From: Streptomyces sp. HD
Lineage (GTDB): Bacteria > Actinomycetota > Actinomycetes > Streptomycetales > Streptomycetaceae
Assembly (NCBI RefSeq): GCF_028369295.1
Contig: NZ_JAQMYP010000009.1
Coordinates: forward strand, 143,563 to 207,562
Reading direction: 5' to 3'
DNA: 64,000 nucleotides
Notes under the pieces: generated by a model
Seen by the model: only the letters and a program-made list of their open reading frames with translations
Told to the model about the DNA's origin: nothing
The model's database searches: none
Translations under genes and position numbers: made by a program
In this document: positions 16,353-24,024 of the stretch, piece after piece
Layout of the letters: every line of letters begins with the position of its first letter
Position numbering within the stretch: the first letter of the stretch is position 1

Positions 16353-16729
16353 TGGACAAGCCGCAGTGGGGCTACTGGTGCGAGTGCTGGACCGAGGACC
16401 TGGGCAAGCAGCGGCGGCCGGCACTCCTGGCATCGATCGATGCATACTCGGCGCCCCAGGCCGACAACTGGGTTGCCGTCACCCTGCGCACGATCACACC
16501 CGCGCTGGACGCGGAAGCCTCCGACGAGGCCTGGGACTGGTTGTACGAGGGCCGCATCCAGACACGGCGAGCCCTCCTACGGTCTGAGCCCTGCACTGTG
16601 TCCATCACCCAGGCCCGCACCCGCATCACATGGACTATCCGGCCCGTGCTCTTCGTACCGCTCGCACACCGCAACGGCAGCGAACTGCCAGCTTGCGCAT
16701 ACGACTTCAAGCCCCACGCGGCCGACTGA
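16346..16729 (+). CDS. conserved AICE-associated protein of unknown function
   Basis: A 127-residue soluble protein, Trp-rich at the start (PQWGYWCECW). It starts at GTG 16346, six bases after GGAGGT, overlapping the ATPase gene by 7 bases; ATG 16352 is the alternative. No motif is recognised. Co-translation with the GHKL ATPase suggests the two act together, by inference only. Confidence 0.65.
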   Translation: MLMDKPQWGYWCECWTEDLGKQRRPALLASIDAYSAPQADNWVAVTLRTITPALDAEASDEAWDWLYEGRIQTRRALLRSEPCTVSITQARTRITWTIRPVLFVPLAHRNGSELPACAYDFKPHAAD

Positions 16730-17083
16730 GTTACAACTTTCTCTACTGGTTCAAGGCGGCTCGCTCCGCTCCCCGCGCGCGGCCCGGCCCCCGGCCGGGC
16801 CTGCGCTCATGTCTCCGCCCCGCTCCAGCCCGGCCGGCGCCCGCGCCGCGCACACAGCAATCAGCCGCCTGATGCCAGAGAAGGGGCAGGTCATGGCTGG
16901 GGCGGTCGGCTCCACGGCTTTACGCAGCCACTTTGGCGCGAGCCTCGAAGGTCATGGCCCCAACGTCGTGCTTTACAGGCAGGTTCACAGACTGCCCGAC
17001 ACGCCGGAAGCTTACGGGGCCATGATCACTCGCGCCAAAGCAGCTCCAGCCCAAAGCCGCTCCACCGCCCTCATTTTGCACTG
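16730..17083. other. non-coding stretch at the end of the conjugative module
   Basis: No convincing gene on either strand. It begins with a very G+C-rich segment containing short inverted repeats (about 16757-16812, CCCGGCCCCCGGCCGGGC), then becomes more A+T-rich towards the cargo genes. It could hold an origin or terminator, but nothing specific can be shown. Confidence 0.4.
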
Positions 17084-17611
17084 CTAGAAGCCCAGGGGGC
17101 AGACCTGCAGACCGGCCGAGCGAGCCTTACGGATTGCCTCTGTGGCATAGCGGCTCGATTCGTCCAGGTAGTGGTTTGACCTGTCTGTATCCCCAAGTGA
17201 GCCCCAATGTACGGCTGTTTCCCATTCCTTCGCGGCGGAATCGGCCGCGAAGTAGGCGTCGTTTATCTCGCCCTGCATCTGTGAGGGAACCTTGACGGCT
17301 CCCCAGTCCTTGAGCGCTGCGCGTATTATTTCGCCTCGCTGCTTCAAGTATGCGGTGTACACCTGCGGGTCCATTCCGTTTGGCTCCGGGCCTAGGGCGT
17401 CCAGAGCCGGTTGGTGCCTCGCGCAGGCCTGATCTGCCTTATCGGCGTAGCTGCTGCCAGTAGTCTCGTCCCCGATCCATAAAATTACAGCCCAAACAAT
17501 CGGGATGGCTGCCAGGGCTATTCCGACCACAGCAATTATCGTCGCCTTATTGGTGTCTGAACCTTGCGGCGATGGAGGACTGGCACCGTTTGAACTATCG
17601 CTCAATTCCAC
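17084..17611 (-). CDS. hypothetical single-pass membrane protein
   Basis: A 175-residue protein: a Ser/Pro-rich N-terminus, one transmembrane helix (residues ~25-46, AVVGIALAAIPIVWAVILWI) and a C-terminal soluble domain of about 125 residues with three cysteines. No family is recognised. Codon third positions are visibly poorer in G/C than in neighbouring transfer genes, suggesting recent acquisition together with the DUF262 gene downstream. Confidence 0.65.
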   Translation of the reverse strand: MELSDSSNGASPPSPQGSDTNKATIIAVVGIALAAIPIVWAVILWIGDETTGSSYADKADQACARHQPALDALGPEPNGMDPQVYTAYLKQRGEIIRAALKDWGAVKVPSQMQGEINDAYFAADSAAKEWETAVHWGSLGDTDRSNHYLDESSRYATEAIRKARSAGLQVCPLGF

Positions 17612-18260
17612 TCTTCCTTGCTTCGCGTGCTGGCGTGAGCGAACCTAAGGTCGACCGCGGGATTCCTGCCAGACGTCGGAGCTGCCGAATGGGTGCACGC
17701 GGGAGCGTAAAGCGCGCAACAACGCGCCGTTACCTCAGGTAATCCTTCACTCGGGTCTCATCCATCCCTCGCGGCTCTCATTTCAAGCACATAACGACTC
17801 TTGCCGTGTCGATACCCTTCGGGGGCGTGTGCGGCAGTAGACGATCACACCAGACGCGGCACGGGAGGGTCGCTTGGCCGCCCCAGGGCCCGTGCAAGGG
17901 CGCCCGAGGCTGACCAATGACGACCGGCAGCGACAAGCGAGCGAGAGCCACCAGCAACGAATCCCCAGGTCAGAACCCCTCAGCCATACGGCTCTCCCGC
18001 CAAGGGTGGCGCTCGGGCAAGATGGGGCAGATCCATCAAGGGGTGGGCGGTCAGCTGACACGAGAAATTTCAGACGCACCGATAAGCGCCGAATTCGTCG
18101 TAGTCGATCCCCCAGGGACCCGGGTGGTTAACCGACGTCGCCGCTTCCCGTGATCTACCTGACAAGGATGAGCACAGCCTCAAAGCCCTGGCCTCGTACC
18201 AGCGTCGCCTCAGAGTCCGTCGGCGCCTGCGCCTTGGCTCGGTCGTTCAGGTCCGCCGAC
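17612..18260. other. 650-bp region without a recognisable gene
   Basis: Several short frames exist on both strands but none has a ribosome site or family resemblance. The region contains a decayed tRNA-Ile-like segment at 18151-18192. It may be remnant DNA between the conjugative module and the defence cargo. Confidence 0.4.
18151..18192 (+). repeat. decayed tRNA-Ile-like 3' fragment, copy 1
   Basis: TGATCTACCTGACAAGGATG followed by AGCACAGCCTCAAAGCCCTG resembles the anticodon arm to T arm of tRNA-Ile (GAU), with several changes. Related sequences occur at 22131 and 22874. The DNA just before it (CCGACGTC at 18132) is also shared with the 22131 copy. Confidence 0.4.
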
Positions 18261-19841
18261 CTAAGCGGGCGCCTCACCGAAGTTCATCCGCGCATTTGCT
18301 GCGCCAAGAAGCATACGCGCCCGCGTCTTGAGAAAATTCTCGTAGTCGTCTGCGAACAGTTCCGTTGATGGGCACAGCGCGTGTTTTAGCACGACTTCGT
18401 GATGGGAAATCCTATCCTGATAGACACTCGGCGCGTCCCCACTCAGCACCTTATTGTCGATCGCGTTGATGAAGCACATGTTGGCTAGTGGGCTTTGCCT
18501 GTCCGTTGGGACACCCTGTGCGCGCAGGAAAGCCTGCGGATATAGGTGGTGAAACTCATTTCTGTTGTACGCCTGAAGCGCCACCGAAAGGTCAATCGCC
18601 GAGCCACTGACCAGACTCAATGGCCGCTGCTGCGCCAACAGGAGAACGAATGTCTTCGAACTCACAGCGTTGAGGTTGAAGTTGTTCTCCAGAAAGAAGC
18701 GGTCATCGATCTGCACAGGAATTTCATCAAGCTTGGAAGGCTTCCCTTCTTTAAGTTTGATCACTTCTTCGACGTCTGCCTGGAGGTTCCGTTGCACTAC
18801 TCGACCGTATCGGGCAGAGAAGCAGGCCTTCCAGAACCAGCGCAACAGCATCGACCGCTGCGAGTTTGAGAGTTTCACCGACTTCGAATCGGGCACTGCA
18901 AAGAACACGGCTAGCGGCACGAGTAGAGTCGCATGCGGAAGGTTATCGAGTTTTTCCACACGCAACTCCTTTCGGACGAAGTCGATGGCCCCCTTGATTC
19001 CGTTGACCACGTGAGAGAACTGTTCTCGTACTTTGGTGCCGTTCAGCGACATTAGAGTCTTCGGGGAAGCATCCCCGTCAACCACCGCCGCACAGCAACG
19101 AAGAAGAAGCGTTACGTCTTCTCCGACACCTTTGAAGCCAAATGGCTCCAATTCTTCGCTTAGATCTTCGAAACGTCGCTGCAGATCGAAATCGTCAGAC
19201 CAAGTCCATGCGCTGAGCAGCTGCAATGTGTCGAGTTCCACACCGAGCCGGTTTACTCTCTCAAACACGATGGCCACGCCAGCTCGATCGTCAGTAGTGA
19301 AGGTTTGGACAGGCACGTCCGCTTCCTTGAAGCGGCTGTACAGGTCATCGATTTTTGGCGTCACATCGTCAGGCAGCGCCCGAAATGCCGGTCCGTATTT
19401 CGCCGCGTCAAAGAACACGTTCAACGGAAAATGCCTTGCTGGATCGACCTCATTGCCAGTTAGAGGAATAAACAGGCTCTCTTGCGCGTCGACATCGCCG
19501 CGATAGTCGAAGTAGATATCGGCCCACTCCGCTTTTGTCGAGGGCTTCAATTCCGTTTGAAAGACACCGAAGATACTTGTCAGACGCTGCTGGCCATCCA
19601 GTACATAGTCGATTGGATAATCATCCGGGCGGCGCGGCAACTTGAAGGGACCGAGGTCACGCTCTGTCTTTAACTCCGCCCGAGTTCGCCAAAAGAGCAA
19701 AGCACCGAAAGGGTAACCCTTATAGATGCTGTCCATGAGCTGAGCAACTCGGTCAGCGTCCCAGACAAAACCGCGCTGGAAAGCGGGAATTCGGACGCGG
19801 CCGTCTGAAACAGCCTCTATGAGTTGACGAATGGACGGCAC
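18261..19841 (-). CDS. DUF262 plus HNH-type (DUF1524-like) protein, candidate defence nuclease
   Basis: A protein of about 526 residues. The N-terminal DUF262 part shows IPAFQRGFVWD and the signature DGQQRL near residue 83. The C-terminal part has an HNH-like block (NEFHHLYPQAFL, then ANMCFINAIDNKVLSG). GmrSD-type and related DUF262 enzymes use this layout to cut modified phage DNA, so nucleotide-dependent restriction is a reasonable inference. GTG 19841 has GGAG five bases upstream. G+C is clearly lower than nearby. No methylase lies beside it. Confidence 0.85.
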   Translation of the reverse strand: MPSIRQLIEAVSDGRVRIPAFQRGFVWDADRVAQLMDSIYKGYPFGALLFWRTRAELKTERDLGPFKLPRRPDDYPIDYVLDGQQRLTSIFGVFQTELKPSTKAEWADIYFDYRGDVDAQESLFIPLTGNEVDPARHFPLNVFFDAAKYGPAFRALPDDVTPKIDDLYSRFKEADVPVQTFTTDDRAGVAIVFERVNRLGVELDTLQLLSAWTWSDDFDLQRRFEDLSEELEPFGFKGVGEDVTLLLRCCAAVVDGDASPKTLMSLNGTKVREQFSHVVNGIKGAIDFVRKELRVEKLDNLPHATLLVPLAVFFAVPDSKSVKLSNSQRSMLLRWFWKACFSARYGRVVQRNLQADVEEVIKLKEGKPSKLDEIPVQIDDRFFLENNFNLNAVSSKTFVLLLAQQRPLSLVSGSAIDLSVALQAYNRNEFHHLYPQAFLRAQGVPTDRQSPLANMCFINAIDNKVLSGDAPSVYQDRISHHEVVLKHALCPSTELFADDYENFLKTRARMLLGAANARMNFGEAPA

Positions 19842-20377
19842 CAAAGCTCCTTCCGCAGACTGCGCGCAACGCTAGCCGGTGGACAACGGCTGCGTCGGCT
19901 GTTTGCCCAAACCGGTCAAAGCGACGGTCGAGGAGAGGACGAGCATGCCGTAAGGAGCGGTCAGGCGTCGGCGACCGGACGGGCCACGCAGGTCAGCGTC
20001 ACGGCCCTTCTTGCACTGCCACGCGCCAAGATTGCTTCGGGACGGAAAAGGTCCTCGCGCAAGGTGCCATCCATGCGCTTCCGCCGTCGGGACTTGCTCC
20101 GGTCGACGGCCGACAGAGTGGCTCAGGCAGGCGGGGGTACAGCGAGGCACACGCGCGCCTGCTCGGTCGTCTGCCCCTCCATCGTGGCTGACTGTCGTCG
20201 GCTAAGGCTCAGACACCCCCGGGGCCAGCTCGACCAAGGGACGTTCGAGGCCGTGCCATTCGCGTGCCAGATCCTGCGGGGAACCACGGGGAACAGCGGG
20301 AACTTGCCCCAGGTGCGACCAGGACTCCAACACCACTCCGCCGCAGCTCAGCTCAGCCGCCGCCGCCTTGGAACCCA
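19842..20377. other. right end of segment 1, no gene seen
   Basis: About 540 bp between the DUF262 gene and the second att core. Open frames here lack starts and family resemblance. The last 130 bp hold a GTGCC-pair module (20253-20299) that recurs before each downstream att copy. Confidence 0.45.
20253..20299. promoter_or_regulatory. att-proximal arm module, copy B
   Basis: Two GTGCC boxes start 11 bp apart, followed by AACCACGG and GAACAGCGG, about 80 bp before the att core. It aligns without gaps over 47 bp with the module at 27309. Likely integrase arm-binding DNA. Confidence 0.5.
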
Positions 20378-20426
20378 AGCTTCCCAAGCTGAGAGCGCGA
20401 GTTCGATTCTCGTCACCCGCTCCATG
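20378..20426 (+). repeat. att core copy 2
   Basis: 49 bp identical to the tRNA-Gly 3' half at 8376-8424, preceded by unrelated sequence, so it is not a functional tRNA. A hairpin (CCCCCAGG and CCCGGGGG arms) follows. It ends segment 1 and starts segment 2. Confidence 0.92.
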
Positions 20427-20486
20427 TGAAACCCCCAGGTCAGAGACCCGGGGGTTCTTTGTTGTCTAGACCGGTGGGGCGGAGTG

Positions 20487-21491
20487 CTAGTAGATCAGCG
20501 CGGCTTTCTCGGAGGACTGTCCGGCGCGAACCATCGTGTCCTTCAGGGTGGCGCCCGAGCGGGTCGAAAGCGTGTGTCCAGTGTGACGAAGGTCGTAGAA
20601 GCGGAAGCCGTCCGGGAGGCCGACGGCGGCGCGAGCGCGACGCCACTTCCGACCGAAGGAGGTACGCCGGAAGGGGGCGCCCTTCTCGCCGACGAAGAGC
20701 AGGCCATCGGGCCCCTTCTCGGCGTACCAGGCGAGGTGCCGCTTCACCTCCTTGTGGAGGAAGGCCGGGAGGACGACAACGCGGACGCCTGCCTCGGATT
20801 TGGTCTCGCCGGGAGCGCGCTTGCCGTTGGTTCGCTCGGGCTCGGCAACGCGGACGCGGATCACGAGGTTGTCGAGGTCGACGTCCCGGCGCCGGAGGCC
20901 GGCCAGCTCCTCGGAGCGCATCGGGCCGTAAGCGCCGAGGTAGACCATGAGTCGCCAACGGATGCCGATCGCCTCGGCGAGGGCGTCGACCTGGGCGACG
21001 GTGGCGATACGGCGTTCGGCGGCTGATTCCTTGCCCGCGCCCTTGATGCGGCACGGGTTCCGGGTGATCAGGTCGTCGTCGACGGCGGTCTCCATGATGC
21101 CCTTGAGGAGGCGGTATGCCTTGGCGACTGTGGTCTTCGCTTTGGTGGCGCGGAGGCGTTCAGCCCGCCACTCACGCACTCGGGGAGCCATGATCTCGTC
21201 CAGGTCCAGCGCGCCGAACGTCGGGAGGAGGTACAGCCGAAGAAGGTGCTTGTACAGGTCGTCGGTACGAACAGCCAGTTCCCGCTCTTCGACCCATTTC
21301 TTCGCGTAGACACGGAAGTTGACCGCCCCCGCGTCGGGAGCACGCCAGTCCTCTCGGGTCAGGTCTGCCTCAACCTGGGACAGCCAGACTTCCGCGTCCT
21401 TCTTGCTCTCGAACGTCTGCTCCGCGCGGATGCGCTCACCGTCAGGTCCGAGGTACGACGCCGTCCAGCGGCCGGACCGGTACTGCCGCAC
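20487..21491 (-). pseudogene. integrase truncated at both ends
   Basis: A close homologue of the integrase at 8472-9662, keeping Arg (YGPMRSEE), FYDLRHTGHT and the nucleophile Tyr. The frame ends at TAG immediately after the tyrosine (ALIY, stop), so the C-terminal helix that normally follows (QHSDDERQQ in the first copy) is missing. Upstream, the KKGRRRRFG start region is present but its ATG is gone and an in-frame TAG precedes it, leaving GTG 21491. Low or no activity is likely. Confidence 0.8.
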
Positions 21492-21531
21492 AGCGCCGAA
21501 CCGGCGGCGTCTTCCCTTCTTTGGCGGCTAA

Positions 21532-21942
21532 TTAGTCGTGCTTGGGCCAGATCGGGCCCTGGTCGGTCCAGATGACGCCCTTGTTGCGGCACAGGCAGAA
21601 GGGGTGGCCGATCGGGTCGGTGTAGACCTGCCAGCCGTAGCCGTTGGGGCCGATAAAGTCCTGCCTTAGCGTCGCGCCGAGGTCGAGGACGCGACGCTGC
21701 TCGGACTCGATCTCGTCCACTTCGAAGTCGAGGTGGAACTGCTTGGGGTGCTCGCTGTCGGGCCACTGCGGAGCGCGGTAGTCGTCCACCCGGATGAATG
21801 CCAGCTCGATCTCGCCGAACTGGATGCCAGCCCAGTTCTCGGAGCTGCCTTCCTTGATCGGACGGCCCGTCACCTCGGAGTAGAAAGCCGCCAGCTTCAT
21901 CGTGTCCGGGCAGTCGATAATGAAATCGGTGAGTCGCAGCAT
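21532..21942 (-). CDS. VOC (glyoxalase/dioxygenase fold) family protein
   Basis: A 136-residue protein beginning MLRLTDFIIDCPDT at ATG 21942. It shows paired beta-alpha-beta-beta-beta modules with FHLDFEVDEIE in the middle and a PIGHPFCLC end typical of the Glyoxalase_6-like VOC group. VOC enzymes often give resistance to small electrophiles or antibiotics; the substrate here is unknown. It abuts the 5' end of the truncated integrase, so an old rearrangement probably joined them. An in-frame start at 22029 has no support. Confidence 0.8.
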   Translation of the reverse strand: MLRLTDFIIDCPDTMKLAAFYSEVTGRPIKEGSSENWAGIQFGEIELAFIRVDDYRAPQWPDSEHPKQFHLDFEVDEIESEQRRVLDLGATLRQDFIGPNGYGWQVYTDPIGHPFCLCRNKGVIWTDQGPIWPKHD

Positions 21943-22130
21943 CCCGCGATCTTGGCACAAGCTCACACCCGACTTCGAGACAGGCCCTGTGTTGGGTTTG
22001 TCAAGAGCGCCCCTCATCGCTGACATCAACGGCCGACATCAACAGGCGCGAACGGCAGCGGGCAGCGCCGAACACCGACGGACGATCCATCGAGGCCCAG
22101 AGCGAGTTGGCCGACGTCCATGACCCCACA

Positions 22131-22170
22131 TGATCGACCTGATAAGGATGGGGTTCGATCTCAAAACGTG
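22131..22170 (+). repeat. decayed tRNA-Ile-like 3' fragment, copy 2
   Basis: TGATCGACCTGATAAGGATG followed by a corrupted T arm (TTCGATCTCAAAACG). CTGATAA is the anticodon loop of tRNA-Ile (GAU). It shares upstream sequence with the 18151 copy. Confidence 0.45.
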
Positions 22171-22472
22171 CGCTCACCAGCGATGCCGCCCAGGCTCAGC
22201 GACAGTCTCCCGGTCGGCCTAGTGCTGCTCGCGATGTTAGAGACGATATTCGGCCAAGCTGGCGCGTGTCCCATGTCGCACGTTCGTCTATAACATCCGT
22301 TTTGAGGTCATGGCTGACGAATGCGCCTCTGTCATATGCCGCAGGACAGAGCTATCCCGTGGTTGGTGATGGGATCGACTCAGTATGCACCATGGGCGCG
22401 TCAACGACAGCCGAAACAGGTTCAGTTGAAGAACATGCTGGTCAGCGGCCTGCTAGGTTCCCGGTCGAAATG

Positions 22473-22510
22473 AAGCCCCGCCCCTGCCATAGCCGACCAG
22501 GACGGGGCTT
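22473..22510. terminator. hairpin, possible terminator
   Basis: Eight-base perfect arms AAGCCCCG and CGGGGCTT with a 22-base loop. No intact gene precedes it on either strand, so it may be a relic. Confidence 0.4.
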
Positions 22511-22570
22511 ACCTGACGAGGTCATGGACAGCAGCAACTGTCGATGATCTGCATCAAATGAAGGACCAGC

Positions 22571-22711
22571 ATGACGTTGCCTGACAGTCCTCCCGGCAGG
22601 GAGCCTAATGACCACAGCTACCGGAGAGCCACCCTGTGGCTAGCTGGCATAACGGCCGTCGCTGGCCTGATCGGGGCACTGGCGGCTCTGATCTCAGCAT
22701 TTCGGGGATGA
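22571..22711 (+). CDS. 46-residue single-helix membrane peptide
   Basis: A short frame from ATG 22571 to TGA 22711, with GAAGGA five bases before the start. The product has a hydrophilic N-terminus (Pro/Asp/Arg) and one hydrophobic helix, LWLAGITAVAGLIGALAALI, ending Phe-Arg-Gly. The well-spaced ribosome site and clean topology support coding. It could be a toxin-like or regulatory small membrane protein; no family is recognised. Confidence 0.4.
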   Translation: MTLPDSPPGREPNDHSYRRATLWLAGITAVAGLIGALAALISAFRG

Positions 22712-23580
22712 GCGCGTACAGCAGCGAAGTACAGCAACTACAGCAACCAGCCCCACCCAGCAGTGCTCCTGGAAGGCCTCCGCGCGACCGCTATGGGGGC
22801 GGGAGCGGACGTGACTTGTGACGAACGCCGATCCCGGACCAGAGCGCGGTAAGCCCGAGGCCACAGCGCTCCATGATCGACCAGATAAGGATGAGGACAC
22901 AGATTCAAATGCTGTCAGGCCTCGGCATCTAGATGGGGTCGGCGTCAACCGCAAACCGATCGCAAACCCACGCGGCGACGCAGCCGGCCAACACCGAGGC
23001 GGACGCGTGTGGTTGCCGCCCCGGATGCGACTGCTGCAGCTGACGAACCGGCGTATGGCGGTTTACCCACGGCGGCACAGAGCCGGCCGACCGGCGGATG
23101 CACTCGCTGAGGCACTCGGGCGGCTGCCTGGGCCTGCAACCGGTACCCAGTTACAGGTCTACCGTCGGTGGTGTGGCCGGATGCGGGGGCGTCATGACGG
23201 GCGTGAGCGAGATGCACGACGTGGAATGGGTGCCGCAGTCCTGCACACTGCCCACCGAGGAGCGGCCCCGCGGGTCCGGCGCGCACAGCGTCTTCACGGC
23301 CGCCGCCGGGCCGAGGGACCGAGGGCGGGGGAGCCGACCGGGAGACGGGCGAGTTCCTCGTACGCGGTGACCACCGCGTCGATCTCGGGTCGTTCAGGTC
23401 GGGAAGCGGTGCGCCGGGGGGGCATCACCGCCCAGGCGGCCAGGCCCTCCCCGAGCAGGTACCGCTCCGCCTCCAAGCGTCAAGGGAGCCTGTATTTCCA
23501 GAAGTTGGGCCAACGGTACAAGGCCGTTCGATGGGCGGGCTCGACGAGGGCGGGGGCGGCTCGGGGGAGGGTCCGATGTG
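22712..23580. other. decayed DNA between the small peptide and the YjbR relic
   Basis: No supportable gene. It includes the best tRNA-Ile-like fragment (22874-22922). Overlapping frames on both strands lack starts and recognisable protein motifs. Confidence 0.4.
22874..22922 (+). repeat. tRNA-Ile-like 3' fragment, copy 3 (best preserved)
   Basis: The sequence reads through an anticodon-loop-like AGATAAGG, a variable region GATGAGG and a complete T arm: ACAG stem, TTCAAAT loop, CTGT stem, then CAGGCC. This is the form expected of a right att site of an element that uses tRNA-Ile (GAU). No 5' half is present. Confidence 0.5.
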
Positions 23581-23771
23581 TGCACGGGCCACCTTCGCGG
23601 TGACGCGCATACGCCACGCCTCGGTGACCAACTCCGTGAGTTCGGGCAGGCTCAGCGCAGCGAGCCTCGCCTCGGCCCAGTTGTAGCGCAGCTCGGAGGT
23701 CCGGAGAGCGAGAACTTCTCCAGCTTCGAAGACACCAGGGCCGCATGCGTCTCCTTGGAGTAGGCGAAGCC
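23581..23771 (-). pseudogene. frameshifted MmcQ/YjbR-like fragment
   Basis: Two frames together give the end of a YjbR-type protein. One reads GFAYSKETHAALVSSKLEKF; after a frameshift near 23697 the other reads ELRYNWAEARLAALSLPEL and continues to a conserved TEAWRM. The N-terminal half is absent. Confidence 0.55.
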
Positions 23772-24024
23772 CAGGCTGTGGCGGCAACTTAGGCCCGTCG
23801 GACTCGCACCGGGCCGGATTCGTGCCAGCAGACTGGTCGGGCCCGTTCTTCTGGAACTGCCCCTGCCGACGGCGAGATCACCGCCTCCACCCACATCCGC
23901 ACTGGCCGTCACGGTCGAGGGGTCAGGCGCGCGCCTCGGGAAGGTGGGGTCGAGCACCTGTGGGAAGCGCCGGTCGGCAGGGGGCCCGGCCGCATGGTGC
24001 GGCGTCGGCGAGGGGGTGGAGGCG

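Larger units (their letters stand above)
8376..20426. mobile_element. segment 1: pSAM2-like actinomycete integrative conjugative element
   Basis: A 12-kb element is bounded by two identical 49-bp att cores. It contains every module expected of an AICE: tyrosine integrase and excisionase next to the tRNA, HUH replication protein, Spd-like spread proteins, an FtsK-type translocase, a GntR repressor and a Nudix protein of the Pif type. I see no pra-like replication activator. The last 4 kb before the right att carries lower-G+C cargo. This is the only segment that looks capable of excision and transfer. Confidence 0.88.
21943..22570. other. decayed intergenic DNA
   Basis: No gene could be supported. 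It contains a tRNA-Ile-like fragment (22131-22170) and a good hairpin with AAGCCCCG/CGGGGCTT arms at 22473-22510. G+C is lower than in housekeeping regions. Confidence 0.4.
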
